64,000 bases of DNA from assembly GCA_005408345.1 (NCBI GenBank), contig SEMN01000061.1:813501-877500 (forward strand), written 5' to 3'. The translations under genes and the position numbers were made by a program. Origin of the DNA: Macquaria australasica (taxonomy: Eukaryota; Chordata; Actinopteri; Centrarchiformes; Percichthyidae). Within the stretch, counting starts at the first letter, position 1, and the number at the start of each line of letters is the position of its first letter. Below, in pieces: positions 26,501 to 39,752 of the stretch. The notes under the pieces are model-generated. The model saw nothing but the letters and a program-made list of their open reading frames with translations. It did no database searches and had not been told where the DNA came from.

Positions 26501-29500
26501 GACCAGCACCAAAATCTGGTTCAAGGTCCATCTGTCCTCTAAAAATAATAAGAAACTTAATAAATCCCAAACCGCTGCTGGACAGACAAACAGAAAGCAA
26601 AAGACAATACTTTAAACAAACACACCCACTCTTTCCTCAACTGGAGCTAAACCTGCAACATTTACAGAAGCTTTGTGGGGGTAAAAATAAATAAATAAAT
26701 AAGTAACACTTTGAATAAAACTTTAAAAGCTTGGTGTAGGCGGCTGCAGGCCTGTGTTGTACCAAAACAGTGTCTTTTGTGTGTTTTCTGCAGCTTCCCC
26801 ATTTGTCATTTCTTCCGTTCCAGCACAGAAACAACAATGGAGGCAGACAGGCTACATTCTTGCAAAATAAAAAAAATAAAAAAAAGAGCATTTTCCTCAA
26901 AGTCACCAAGAATGTCAATTCTGCTGTGCCATTTTTTTTTTTTAAACCTGCTTAGGAATAACAGTGTGTTACCATAAAAGGCCCATAATAGCATAGGGGA
27001 AAAAAGGTAATGTCAATATACCCTGAATGGATAGCATTTGTACAAAACACCCAATTTCCAGCACCTGGTACGGCGTAGAGCCCACTTTAGTCGATAATTG
27101 CATATTGGTTGTGGAGGAAGGAAGTGGCACGCTGTGAATCGCCACCTTTAAAGAGGTTGACAGAGCAATCTTCTCTGAAATGCATTGGAGAAGCGCTGAA
27201 GCACACTCAGAGGGAGAGAGGGGTGGAGTCACAGAGAAAGATGGAAAGAAGAGAGGAGAGCAGCTTGCGAATGTTGCAGATCATTTGTATATTTCTCAAG
27301 GCATTAAGTCCCTGTTGTCTTGCTATTGTCCTTCCAGGTTACATTTTGTGGAGCAGTTCCTAATTCTTTCTTATTAGTGGAATAGAGGAACCATGCTGCA
27401 TGCTGGATTTACAGGAATTAAATCAATTTTGTGGATGAATCTTGGGACACTGAGCAAGCTTTTTATGTAAAAATACACCAATTTAAATGACAACATGGGG
27501 CTGCAGCAGAGAAAATCACCCCATTCCCTCAAAACTGAAGAAGCCAGATTTTCCAAAAAAACAAGTTCTAGAAGTGTCTAGTATGGTCAGGCACTTAATC
27601 ACACAAAGGGACAAAATTAAACTAAAGCCCAATTTGAATGGCATTAATATTACAGGGAGAGGTGGGGAATGATGCATTCAGGACGGCATTTTTACAATCA
27701 GGAAATATGATCTGCAATAGAGATGGACATTCAGCAGGAGAAAGCCAAAAGAGAGTTGATGGGGTGGTCAGGAGGGAGAGACATGACGCAAAGATGCTGT
27801 GTGAAGTGGATTTGAGTCAAAAATTGTAATCCTTCTCTGAGTCATAACACAAATCTTAACACACAGCCATGAAACACATATTGTTATCATTTTAAAGTTT
27901 TCCTCAGTAGTTGTCTGTAGGCTACATACATGCACACACTGCAAACAGGACCTGCTAATAGCTAATTTGACATACTTTTAATGGTGCCAATTTGCCAAAA
28001 TGTGAACAAATATAAGCTGCAAACAAGGCTCAAAAGAGAATACTCATATCTGACAACCCATTTGATGAGCTTTTATGACGGGGTCTTGCTCCCCTGATGT
28101 CTTTTTCCCCGTGTTAACATGTTTCCATCTATCAGATTACCAAAAACATTTTTGACTTCCTCCATTTTCACACAAAAGTCAAATTTAACACTGAGCTGAT
28201 AAAAAAAAGTAGAAGGATAAGCAGCTCTTCCCCCAGAAAAAATCTTTCAAATAAAAGCACGTTCCTCCGGACAGGATTTAAAATACAGGAGGACCAGCGA
28301 GTTCACAAAAAAACAGCAGGTAAATGCGGCTGTAATTATTACTGGTGTAGGGGTGAAAAATTTGCACAGCTCATGGGTGTGTCGCGACATAGATTTTGAA
28401 AAGCATCTTCTAATTTTAGCATTAAGTTCAACACTGTGAGGAAAGGAATGACATTAATCTTACTTTCTCAGTTGAATAGTTTGCAGTTTACTTCAGATTG
28501 CTTTCCCTCTTATTTTAATGGTACAAAATGATTTAGTTAACTCATTCAACACTCATTTCTACATTTGCATTTGAGCATTTAGTTGATTCCCTTATGCAAC
28601 TTATAATGAATCCCAAATTAGGATAATCTTAAATGCCTATTACCAACATTACAGTAAACACTCTGTGGTAGACTGCAGTTATTAGAGTGATATGTGTGGT
28701 GAAATATTGCAGCGACTCAGAGTGCTGTGAACACAAGAAGAGCTGTGGAGGGAGACTGGGAGGGATTTTTAACAGCAAAATCTTTTGTGATTGATTTTTA
28801 TTTCACATTCCATCACACACACTATTCTCGCAGTATGTGGGAGAAGAGTGTTTTATTTAAAGTTGAGGTTTTATTTAAAGACTTTTAGACTAATGAAACA
28901 GATTTCAATTTTCACAGACTGAGACGATGGTTTTCACTGTCCCTGACTGTCACGGAACCAAAAACCAGCTTCTACAGTACAAAGAGCTCCTTGTTTAATC
29001 CAACTTTTCTAACTGCAAAGAGTCTTTATGATGCATTTTATGGCTTCAATACACTTTACCTGGCATTTATGAGAAATTTTACTGCATATGACTTCAGCTA
29101 CCCCTCTTATAACCTTCTGCAAGCCAGCTCCTCCTGCAAGGCAGCGGCCATTAAGTCACCAAATTAGTCCAAGTGGAAGAGAGAGAAGAAAAGTTAAGAG
29201 CCTCTGCTCAGAGTGCGGTGACCTCTGAACTCCTTAGCCAATGCACACTTGAGTGAGTGTGTGTGTGACTGTGTGTGACAGCAAGGGGTTAACCAAAGAA
29301 TGCATGAAGCCTGCTGGTACCTCGGATAATTGAGCCATTTGTTGCAAGGTCACTGCAGAGCAAACCCCCCAGAAACCTCGTGTTATCAACAGCCTTGACC
29401 AGAGCAACAGAGTCAGGCTTTTGTAGCATCAGCAAATGTGTGGTATGGACTTGTTTTGGTCATTTCTCCATCTTTGATATACAGTAGTGGTGCACCAGGA

Positions 29501-29859
29501 AACATAAAATGCATGATTTTTAGTGGGAAAAACAGACAGAACAGCACATCAGCAAAAAACAAAAAAAACAAACAATGGCTGTTAAATCGCTGTTCTGTTG
29601 TATCAAATGGCAACACAGGGTAGAAAACCAGATATTCCCTTTATGAAAAAAATGTTGGTAAATATGACTTTACAATAGCACTTACCCATATGTATGTTCT
29701 TGTAGCATTAAATAATCCATAAAGCGGCTGTAATCAATATTTTTACAATAACAATGTATGAAATGGCAATGTGAAAACAATGTGACAATGTGAAAGGGGT
29801 CGCTCATAGTGATGAACAGAGAATTGTCACCTGAATCTGCAGCTCTTCTCGGCTTTATG
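26501..29859. other. Intergenic, no gene seen
   Basis: A-rich and T-rich runs occur near 26690, 26870 and 26932-26943. Several short overlapping frames at 26637-27380 on both strands are low-complexity or lack domains. Segment 28680-29400 is free of recognised repeats. No gene is supported. Confidence 0.5.
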
Positions 29860-30245
29860 CAGCTTTATAACGAGTTTCAGCTCATTGTTTAGCTGTCCGG
29901 CCACAACTTGACTGTTTTTGTTTAGGCAGCTGTTTTCAGCAACAAAAGCTCTAAAAAAAAAAAACTGTATACAACCTGCTCAGTACCAAACAGCAGACAG
30001 TTAGCGACTAGCTGGTGAACATAGTGGCGCATTTAGTAGCTAAACAGACATATTTCCCTCAGGAGTTGTTAGAGACCAACAACAGAGCTAAGAGAGAGAG
30101 AATACTGGACTTACATTCACCAGGCGGCAAGAGACATGACTCTGACTGAATGCTGGTGTTGCTCTGTAACTGCTGGATGTGTAAAGTTCTCCATATCAAC
30201 TTAAAAATAGTGATGATGTTTCCACATCCCACAAGTGGCCCAAAA
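29860..30245 (+). repeat. CAGGAGTTG-type interspersed repeat, copy 2
   Basis: It contains GACTAGCTGGTGAACATAGT, CCTCAGGAGTTGTTAGAGAC, TACTGGACTTACATTCACCA and GGTGTTGCTCTGTAACTGCT, aligned in order with 25600-25975. This copy is closer to the family sequence I remember. Confidence 0.7.
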
Positions 30246-31452
30246 AAAAGGGTTATTGTTGTTGTCTGTTTGTTTTTTTAATCCACATTGGGCTTTAACC
30301 CACTTTGGACTTCTTAATAGTTTTTTGTTTGTTATTAAGTCCTAAATTATTATTATTATTTTTTAAACTAAACAGAATTTGGGTGATTTAACTGTGTTAC
30401 AATTCAACCACTTTCAAGAGAACTTTCTGTTACTTTCTTACTGTAATATTAGTGCTTATTCAATTGTTTAAGATACTGACATTCATTTCCCTCAAACAAG
30501 GAAAACTACACTACATTGGTTAAAAAAAAAAACTTTGAAGGCTGAATCTAAGACCAAATGACTCGTTGGACAGATGGACAAATTATTAATGGTTATTAAT
30601 ATATTAATAATCAAATAATAATAATACTTTGACATAGATGGTATCATTCTGTATAGCTGCAAGCTGGTTAAAATGATGATGTTCAAATTGATTCAGAAGT
30701 CTTTGCATCAGTGTAACAGATCAGTCAAACTCTCCTTTTCAAAAGAGGAAGCACAATAAACAGGAAAGCCTGGTGAAACCGCGCTCTAATTGACTTTATG
30801 GCCTCCACAAACACAAACTGCAGCCTCAGCTGAGAGTGTGTGTGTCCTTCAAACAACCAGTATCACAGTCATAAAGTCACACAGACAAGTTCTTCTCCAA
30901 ACACTGGAAGAAATGTTAAGTGCAGGTCAACAAACGTTAGAAGCAGACAACAAAAAGAAACTTTCCTTTGTTTAATTTCACAGACACCCATTTAATGAAG
31001 CATTCAATCCAGCAAGCAGCCATTTTTGGTACTACATTGTTTTAAGGCAGAGCTCACAGGCTTTCATAGCAATCCTGCGTCATACATGCTGCTGTCTGTT
31101 TGCAATTACATGTAAACCAACCAATCCTGGGATTCTGACTCTCAAGTTTTGGTTTTTATTGTGATGGAAAACAAAACAAGGGAATTATACCACTGTATTT
31201 TACTATTATGTTTATTTTATTTTAGTTATTTAACTTTATATTTTTGGTGTCTGGAAAGTCAGGGAACAGGTAGTCCAAAAACAGGTTTGACACTGGAAAG
31301 TTTGTATTTTATAACTGACAAAACTTTGGAAATTACATATGAACGGTATGTTATTGTGAATGTGATTTTAATTACATATGAATGTCATTTTTAAGTATGT
31401 GATGACAAGTCTGCTCTGTCCAGTTAGCTTAAATAAGACATATGCTTTAAAA
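30246..31452. other. Intergenic, no gene seen
   Basis: AT-rich with short A and ATT/AAT runs (30345-30360, 30515-30525, 30580-30630). No recognised repeat or gene. Confidence 0.5.
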
Positions 31453-32097
31453 CAAGGGTCTCACACTACCAGATCTGGCCTATTTTGGGGCCCCTCTGTC
31501 TTTTGCTTTTAGGATAATTATACATTTTCTAGCAAGGCTGAAAAATAAAAACTTTTTATCTCACATGTAACACTTGGAAAGCCACTTGGGCGTAAACAAA
31601 CTGTAAACACAACACTGACATATTATCACCTTAAAACTTTATATTACAAATTGGTTGACCAAAGTTGCCTGTTTAGACATTCAGCAGATACAAATTATTA
31701 TTCATTTGGAGTCGTGTTTCTGGCCACCTGGCAAATAAGTCCGATGTTTACTCTCCTTTTAGCTCTGTTTTGGTCTCCACCACCTCCTGTGAAAAACATC
31801 TGGCTCCTTCAAATGCTCCACTATGTTCACCAGCTAGTTGCTAACTTTATCTATCTGCAGCTTGGTGCTGTACAGGTAGCGTACAGTGGCTAACCTTGAG
31901 GACAAAATCTTTCAATAGAAGTGGACAATTGATTATTTTTGTGGAGTTTAATGTCCCGTTATGTCCTGTCTCATCTGCAAGGAGAAAGCTGCCATTCTCA
32001 ATGAATGCAATCTCACGAGGGAGAGGAGAGTTAAAGACAAGTTGCTCAGAATGTCAGAATGTATGAAGTTTTAGATTATTTGAGTTTGAGACCCCTG
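31453..32097. repeat. hAT-like non-autonomous transposon with 8-bp duplication
   Basis: The left end CAAGGGTCTCACAC and the right end (other strand CAGGGGTCTCAAAC) form the CAGGGGTCTC-type terminal repeats typical of hAT elements. The flanking octamers CTTTAAAA (31445-31452) and TTTTAGAA (32098-32105) match at six of eight positions, fitting the 8-bp target duplication of hAT. The interior holds a reversed copy of the CAGGAGTTG-type repeat (31690-31895). No transposase frame is present. Confidence 0.75.
31690..31895 (-). repeat. CAGGAGTTG-type repeat, reversed, inside a hAT element
   Basis: On the minus strand the phrases match the family: GTTAGCAACTAGCTGGTGAA, CATTTGAAGGAGCCAGATG and GGTGGAGACCAAAACAGAGC. 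Its position inside 31453-32097 means either that it inserted there or that the hAT element captured it. Confidence 0.65.
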
Positions 32098-32105
32098 TTT
32101 TAGAA

Positions 32106-32936
32106 AAACCACCATCATTAAATTATCATCATTAACATAATTTACGCATGCATTTGCTCACTCTGTGCATCCAAACCTGAATCAAATTAAGCCAGTTTAC
32201 ACATCTGAAGAAAGATTTAAGAAGCAAAGAAACATGATGTACGTGCTGAATGTCAGTGCTTTATCTGTGTGGTGTCACTGCCCTGCGCACACAAAGAAAC
32301 TGCCATTTTCTCAGTGGGCCAAACCTTTTGGGCTGCCGAGTAAAAAGCATGAATCTCAGGTTTCAGAAAAGAGGAGAATAGCAGTGAAGAATGTATCTTG
32401 TTCTGTGGTGGTTATGTGACAGAAACAGGATGATATTTTTAAACCCAGCCCTGTGCAGAGGTAGAGGAACAAACATCACACACCTCGCTCACCTCTATCA
32501 TCTCCTTCAGCAGATTTGTCATTAATGATGCACAAACTGTATGAACTGTTTTACAGTCGATTCCCATGTCCTAGATTTCCGGAGACGACAGGTAGCTGTA
32601 AGACGCCTTATTGTGTTTTTTTTAGAATCAATTATTCAGAGGGGTTATGAATTTACAATGAGAACTGTGTGTTGAATTTGAAACTAGTAATACCATTAGC
32701 TCACAGCAGCTGAGATGTTTGACTTATGAAGAGTATTTATTCAGCTCATTCATTCATTTGTTGATTAATTAATTAATTAATTATATCATTAATTGTGTTG
32801 GTTTGTTTATTATTTGGTATCTTTCATCCGCTGGCAACGTTATTGATAAACCAAAGCAACATTAGAAATGAAGTTCTTGTTCTTGAACAAGTCTCAGAGT
32901 CTACAGCCGCACTAGCAGCTCTGTGAGGCTAAATGC
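32106..32936. other. Intergenic, no gene seen
   Basis: Segment 32440-32600 is repeat-free and of balanced composition, a weak candidate for a conserved element. An ATTA run lies at 32763-32785. The frame at 32165-32419 has no recognisable domain. Confidence 0.45.
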
Positions 32937-34095
32937 TGTTTGCAATGACAATACTAACATGCTGATGTTTAGCAGGTATAATGTTTAGGTTCACCATCTT
33001 AATTTAGCGTGTTAGCATGCTAACATTTGCTAATTAGTACAAAGTGCTGCCAAGGCTGATGGGAAAGTCAACTGGGCAAATTAAGATTCTGACCTGCTGA
33101 TGGCGCCTAATGAAAGGAACACCACAGAAATAAAGAAAACACCAAAATGATTACAGTTCATCCTGAGGGAAATATGTCTGAACCAAATATCACAGCAAGA
33201 CATTTGAGTCAAAACCCAGACTGCCCTCCCCAGAAATACGCCCGTATAGGTCATCTGTGCAAGCAGCTTATTACGACCCATATTTACGGTTATTGTTAGG
33301 CTGCGACCTCTAGTGGCCGTAGTAATTATGACGAGAGCAAAGGAGGAAGTCAGAGGAGGTAGTATAAAGAGCAACAAGTCCACGTAGTAGACGGGATGGA
33401 TGGATGGGTCAAACACAGGACTTTCACCCAGGAGACTTTTGTTCCTGTCCCATGTGAAACCAAAAGTCAACGTTGACTTATTTTAACTGACGTCAGATTG
33501 TAACATTAATTTATTTTAATTAAGTTATGCTAGTAAGTTACGTTAGTAAGTCACGTGACGTAACTTAACTTATAACCTAACCAAGTAGTTGTGGTGCCTA
33601 AACCTAACCAAACTGCGACCGTTTCACAACATTAAGCACGTGGTCATTATTGTTACCATGACGATGAAGGTCCAGTACACCTGTTGCTGGTACTCTCCAA
33701 CGGTCATGTATATGGTTTGTCCAATGGTCAAATATGTCGTTTTGGGAGTCACTGGCAAACAACCTATTAAGTCGTTTTGGTATGAGGACGTGTTGTCAAA
33801 GCCACAAATGTCAACCTCAAGGCAGTGCTGGATAAAAAGTCAGGGATTCACCAAAGTCATAGGATACGTCTGGGAACCATGAATGTCTGTGCAAAATGTT
33901 GTGTCAATCCATCTGGTAGATGTTGAGATATTTCACTGGATAAGTGACAACTCTGACCAAAGTCATTAGGATTCATCCTCTGGGGACCATGGCAGTCCAT
34001 GTAATAGTTGTCGAGATATTGCAGTCTAGACCAAAGTGGTGGACCCACAGGCCGATATTGTAATCCCTAGAGCCATGCTGTGCAGCTAAAAAAAA
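32937..34095 (+). repeat. TTAGCATGCTAACA-type repeat, copy B, split by an insert
   Basis: The left part (32937 to about 33215: AGCATGCTAACATTTGCTAA, CTGCTGATGGCGCC) and the right part (about 33810-34095: ATTCACCAAAGTCATAGG, AGACCAAAGTGGTGGACC, AGAGCCATGCTG) belong to the same family as 501-970. The middle 600 bases do not and are listed separately. The right part repeats its own CCAAAGTCATTAGGATTCAT segment. Confidence 0.7.
33215..33810. repeat. Inserted element in copy B
   Basis: It begins around CCCAGACTGCCCTCCCC and contains AACCTAACCAAGTAGTTGTG and GCCTAAACCTAACCAAACTG. I recall these from another high-copy percomorph repeat. The exact edges and target duplication are not clear. It retains CpG (CACGTGACGTAAC), so it may be fairly young. 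The 129-residue minus-strand frame at 33081-33470 crosses the junction and is not a gene. Confidence 0.6.
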
Positions 34096-34607
34096 TAATA
34101 ATAGGAAAGGAAACAGGTCCTTGTTTGATTGTTGTAATAAAGTGTGCCTGTGTGACTGTAGCAATTAAAGGACAACTCTGTTCTGTTACAATCTGGGTGT
34201 TAGTTTCACAGTTTTGGCCATCATTCGTATCGGTAACAAATGAATAAACTTGACTTTTGAAAGAGAACTTTACTGTATTTTATTTGGGATCTTTTGAATC
34301 AAACTAACTTCTTTAACTGCAACTGTGACTCATAATAGTCTAAACATTTCTAAGATCCTAAAACATTAAACCCTTTTTTGTTGCTTATTGTTTGAGAAGT
34401 TTGAGAAAATACCATCTTTTTGAATGTCCATGAGGAAAATCTGCAAGGAATCCCGATTTGTGTCGATGACAAACTCAGTAAGTCGAGGGAAGTCAAGATA
34501 TCATTGACAGTGACAGAGAAAGAAACAGCCTGCAGGCACACAGAGAAGAACATTTGCTTTAATGCAGTGCACACATTAGCTTGGGTGTTATGTTGTGTGC
34601 CACTTTT

Positions 34608-34608
<1 letters not shown>

Positions 34609-34658
<50 letters not shown>
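34609..34658. repeat. (CA)25 microsatellite
   Basis: Twenty-five uninterrupted CA units. Confidence 0.97.
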
Positions 34659-34660
<2 letters not shown>

Positions 34661-36439
34661 CTCTCCAGGGACATAAATATTTCAGAGAGTTGTTGTTAGT
34701 TCCAGTCTGCTGGGCTGGACGTGCCCGTAGCGAAGGAACTAACACCGGTTTCTAGAGTAGAGGGACACGAGTTCATGACCCATATAGAGGAAATAAAGTC
34801 AATGGAAGGAATCTGGCTTAATGATTTTATAGTTTGTTGCATCTAGAGGAAGTCTGTAGGGGAGAAATTAAAATTTAGAAAATAAATAAAAGTGTTCAAG
34901 TGGTTGGTTTCTCTCTGTGATCAGTTTTTTTGGATTTTTTTTTTTTTTACTATTTCTTGAATCCGTGCTGAGAGTGGATTGTCTCAGATTGGCCTCAGCT
35001 CGACCTTTGACTCCCATCAAATCAATTAGCCCAGTTACCTTCGTGAAGACACCAGATGTTCAACAGCTTCAGGTAGAGATTCATTTCCGAATATCAATGT
35101 GTCATTCCTTGAAGGTGTTTTTAATGACTGCCAGATCACAGAACAATCAAAGAAAAAGCATCTTGCCAAGTCATTGAGGCTTAAAAACAACTTTGATTTA
35201 TTAATCTTAAATCAAGTGTTGAAACAGCTCTGTCAGTGAGTTCAAATGTTTAGGCTTTTTTTTCCCAATGTAGTCTTATTTGTTTCAGAATTTAATTTCA
35301 TGTGTTGACATGTAGAATCAAAACTAATGCATATCTTATATTTGATCTATTTATGGGCATATGAATTAGAGTGGAACGATATGACACACAAGTTTTAAGC
35401 AAAATCTGATTTTAAGAGCCAACATAAGATTGATGAATGTGTTATGGATGTTTCTGCAGTGCAATTTGTTAATTAGTCACAAAGTATCTGCAGCTAATTG
35501 GAAAATATAAAAACCATCCTTTCAAAACATGACATTTTAATTTTGGTCTCTTCTTCCTAGCAGACATATCACGTTTTCCACCTAAAGTAAATATCTAAAT
35601 GCTTCCAAACTCCTGACATATTTATCACGATATCTCTCTCTGATCTGAGGGAAACTGTGCTGTGAAACACAACATAATTTTCTGCTTTCAAACGCCATGC
35701 AGCTCAGTAGCCTTGAAACTCCTTCATTTTCCGAGGGGTCACTCATCTGAATCACGCAGTTTGCCTGTCAACTGTTTGTGTACAGGCCTGAGGATGCTGA
35801 GCAGGGAAGGCTTGTCCAATCTGACAGGGAAAAAAGAAAATCTCTATTTACTCCAAAGGGCTTTGTGCTCTACAGCCATCATAGGGAAGATAACATATTC
35901 TGAAAACTGACATGAGCGAGTAAAAACCAAATAAAAAAAAGAGATGTATTTCATGATTGAGCCATCATTTGACAGGAAAAGTTGATCTAATGAAAACACC
36001 TACGTCAAAGCATAACAGCAAAGTAACTGCAATAATAGTCTTTCAAAAGAATTATTATATTATCAGACACAAATGTTTAAAGAAAGACACATTTTGTGCT
36101 AAATATACATATTTGTCCATAATGTCGTGCTATCATAGGTAGTCATAGATTTTCTACATTTTTTACACTGTAAAAACAAATCTCCATTTTATTGTAATTT
36201 CTGTCAGATTTGAGTTCTTAACTTCACTTAAAAAAGAAAAGTATTTTCTTACAACTAGTGAAACAAATCTGACATTTCCTGAATATTTCAACCAATTGTT
36301 AAGACTGAAATGGAACCAAAAACTGCACACTGTTGGTCACTTGTACTTTATTAACAATGTTATGGTCCTCAGGCCCTCATCAGGTAAAATGAGGAAATAA
36401 GGCATTTTGTGGTCTTGAATTAAGTAATTCATGTCAAAT

Positions 36440-36600
36440 TAAGTAAAGCTAAATGCTCAACTGTGTTCACCAACAAGTTGCTAACTTTTTATGCCTGCAT
36501 TTGTTGCTGAGCCGCTATAAGACACTAAAAACATTTTGTAGAGCTGAGGGGAGGCAGCTGCAGAGTTGGGTGCTAATTCTCTGTTGGTTAAATACTTACT
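36440..36600 (-). repeat. CAGGAGTTG-type repeat fragment, reversed
   Basis: Read on the minus strand, GTTAGCAACTTGTTGGTGAA and the GAGCATTTAGC phrase match the family at 29860-30245. It is diverged and truncated. Confidence 0.5.
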
Positions 36601-38253
36601 GCACTTGCAGCTTTTGTTCATTTGTTTTAAGAAAATGACATTTTAAGGACTCAATTACAGACAAAAAATAATTTGATAAGAGAGTATTTTGCAGTGTTTT
36701 TGCTTGCTGGGTGACGTTCAAAGCATTGCATTGCATTTACGCGGAGCAGATGAATGGAGTATGTGCCACCACGAACCACTTCAGTGAAGTATTATTCTAT
36801 AAATAAATGGACACACTAATCAGCTCTGAATGCTACCAAAGTACATGTCAGGTTTTATCTGTTTTTGTACAGCTTAAAATGAGACGCCCACAGTGACAGA
36901 AATTGATCATACATCTGAATTATTTCTGCACTTTGTGGCTCATGAGCAAACACACATACATACATACAACATTCTCACATATATATTTATATAATCCACA
37001 GCTAGGGCACACAATATGAAAAGAGCTGGAGTGCCAGCATTGCCCCGTACTGTGATTGCAAATTAGTGCATACAGGCCTGTAGCTTCGGGTTCCATGATT
37101 GCCAATTATGTTTTACTCAGCCTCTATTCAGACACTGAGTGAAGTGCTGTTGCGTGAGTTATCACGGCCAGCATCCTCATTGTTCATTATTACCACATTA
37201 TCATTCTGGGCAGTGAAATATTGATTTTGCTTGTCATTGTGCAGAAGTCATTCCCATAATACAGGGACGTGTGCCGACATTTTTAGATGTGGTGGCTGAA
37301 TTTGAAACCCCCCCTCCCCCAACTGTATTGTCTCCTCACTTCATTCTAGTGTCAGCCATGCTATATCAAATGAAATGCCATGTCAGGACACCAACACTCA
37401 TCTCTCATGTGTATGCACACACATGCATTTACATCACCTTGTGTGTCCTACATGGTTCGTTATTTACTGGATTTGGGATATTTTGGTTTGTTGAACAGAC
37501 CTTGATGGCTGGAAGGAAAAGTAGGTTTAATTAATAAGTGAATTTTACATAAGTACATTTATACCTACATCTGTAACAATATACCTTTGGAGGTAGTGTG
37601 TAAGTCATCATTATTCAGCTGTTGGTTGGCTGCTGCTTTGAAACCAGCTTTATAACAAAGCTTCCTTCTGCTGCCTACCTCAACCTTTTCTTTCTTTGTG
37701 CTCCTGTCGCTTGCAGTTAATGGGCACTGCCACTGTAAACAATGTGCAGCACCCAATATGAATCTTTATTTATAAAGCAACATTAGGCTTAGCTAACCAC
37801 AGTTAACAATTAGCCTTTGGTCCTAAGCAAATATGAGCTCCAAGATGTCCAGTATGATTTCCAAAGTAATGGCATGAATACTGCTTGAAGAACATAAGCA
37901 CAGACATCTTCCCCAAAGCTTATACACATTACAAAGACATATGCCTAACAGTTAATACCAAAACAACCCCCCAACACAAACACAAACATAGCTGCAACAA
38001 TTACAGGAACAATTACAGCAAAAATAAAAATAAATAAATAAAAAAAACTTAACATGCTAAACAACCACACTAACTGCCATCCATAGTTTACTTGTTACAA
38101 CCTTCTGGAGCAGCAGCCAAGTCAGAGAGAAGAAGAGACACAAAACAGAGAAGACATGGACCAGTCCAACTCAGTTTTCTAAAGCAAACGTAGTGTTTCC
38201 CAGCCAAACCCCAATCACCAATTGTGCATCATCACGCTGTTAATAACAAGGGG

Positions 38254-38927
38254 ATGATGCACTGAGCTCCTCTCTCCTCCTCTTCCTCTCCATCTGTACG
38301 CCCTCATATCCCATCAATGCTTGTTATTAATTCAACTTCATCCCGTAGTTGTGTGCTTTCTCTCCTCTCTCTCTCTCTCCCTCCCCTTCTGTTGCTTTCT
38401 GCAGGTGTTTCTGCCTCCGGAGCTGTAGAGTCTGGGTCTGTGGTTGCTGCCGCCTGCTGCCGCCTGCTGCCCCCGTGCTCCTGCTCTGCACCCGCTGATG
38501 CTATTGCTGTTGTTGCTCTTGTTGCTCTTGTTATTAGTGTTGCTATTATGGTGTTGCTCTTAGTGTTGTTTCTGTTGGTGTTAACATCAATTCCATTACC
38601 ATATCTATTGCCTTACATCCCTATGTGGAACTGTATTGTGCTGCTGTATGTTCTCTTTCCTCCTGCTCTCTCTCTCCCGCTCCCCCCTTCCCCCTTCAAC
38701 CCAACCGGTCGAGGCAGATGACCGCCCACCTTGAGCCTGGTTCTGCTCGAGGTTTCTACCTGTTAAAAGGGAGTTTTTCCTTGCCACTGTCGCATAGTGC
38801 TTGCTCATGGTGGGAACTGTTGGGTCTCTGTAAATATAAAGAGTCGGTCTATTCGAAAAAGTGCCCTGAGATAACTTTGGTATGATATGGCGCTATATAA
38901 ATAAAACTGAATTGAATTGAATTGAGA
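38254..38927 (+). repeat. Direct-repeat copy 1, tail of TTGAA units
   Basis: This ~674-base unit starts ATGATGCACTGAGCTCC. It carries a CT-rich and GCTGCTGTTGTT-rich interior, then AGTTTTTCCTTGCCACTGTC and GGCGCTATATAAATAAAACT, and ends in a short run of ATTGA units. The tail is one I know from a very abundant percomorph element. The AATTG-type tail suggests a retroposon but I cannot name the family. A near-identical copy lies at 41496-42131. The 134-residue Leu-rich frame inside comes from low-complexity sequence. Confidence 0.8.
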
Positions 38928-39457
38928 ATATTCCTGAGTGTTCACCTAAGAGGGAACAATCATGGCTACTCATGCTGATCCAGCCTCCTGAGGACTATGA
39001 CTTGGACCAGTTGGTATTTAGTCAGCAAAAGGACAAAAAAAAAACATTACTGGGAATATGTGTATTTGGCAGATTGGTGAATGTGATGGAAGAGGATATA
39101 CACATTGATGTCGGTGTGAAAAAATGGAATGAAAAGCAACATGCGGCTTTGCAGTTTTCCTGTGGGGAGGAGTGAGCTTGTAGCTTGGCTCCCGCTGCTA
39201 CTGGAATGGCAAGCAGATTTGAGAGTACTTGTGTTTTGCTGAGCACTCTCTAAGAACTGGCCACATAAAATATGCCTATACTACTGTAGGCCTTTGACTA
39301 AAGGGTTTATTCTCATCCCTAGAAGATCTATAAAACTAAATTGTAATGAATAGACAGGTTCTAGTGCTGGGTGATAAACTGAGACTTTTCCAATTATAAC
39401 ATAAACAAAACTAAGAGTCTGCAGTCATGATAGCTACTCTCAAAGCACAGTTGTGCT
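38928..39457. other. Intergenic, no gene seen
   Basis: No recognised repeat or gene. The frame at 38972-39175 is short and without domain features. Confidence 0.5.
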
Positions 39458-39752
39458 TTGAGCTGAATGCTAAAATCTGCATGCTAACATGCTCACAATG
39501 ACAATGCTAACATGTTGATGTTTAGCATGTAATCTTTACCATTATCACCATCTTAGTTCCGTATGTTAGCATGTTAACAACTGCTAATCAGCACCAAACA
39601 CAACGTACAGCTGAGGCTGAGGGGAATCAATTAGTTGATTAGGAATAATCATTGTTTGGGAACCGTGAATGTCTGTACCAAATTTCATGGCAAATTTCTT
39701 CCTTGTATTTCAGTCTGGACCAAAGTGGTGGACCGACCGACCAACATTGTCT
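39458..39752 (+). repeat. TTAGCATGCTAACA-type repeat, copy C
   Basis: It contains GCATGCTAACATGCTCACAA, ATGTTAGCATGTTAACAACT, GAATGTCTGTACCAAATTTC and GACCAAAGTGGTGGACCGAC in the family order. The middle GATGGCGCT block is deleted in this copy. Confidence 0.75.

Larger units (their letters stand above)
34100..38253. other. Intergenic with a few repeats
   Basis: No gene is recognisable. It contains (CA)25 at 34609-34658, a T-run at 34937-34948 and a short TACA run at 36955-36970. Near 36340-36400 the phrase GGTCCTCAGGCCCTCATCAG recalls another fish repeat. The plus-strand frame at 34420-34755 is interrupted by the CA tract and has no domain support. Confidence 0.5.

Noticed and set aside
33081..33470. 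129-residue minus-strand frame with hydrophobic stretches
   Set aside because: It crosses the junction between two different repeats, so it cannot be a single conserved gene.
38317..38721. 134-residue Leu/Ala-rich frame resembling a membrane protein
   Set aside because: It lies inside a dispersed repeat and arises from CT- and GCTGTT-rich low-complexity DNA. The other copy (41563-41919) encodes the same kind of peptide with frame-preserving and frame-breaking indels.
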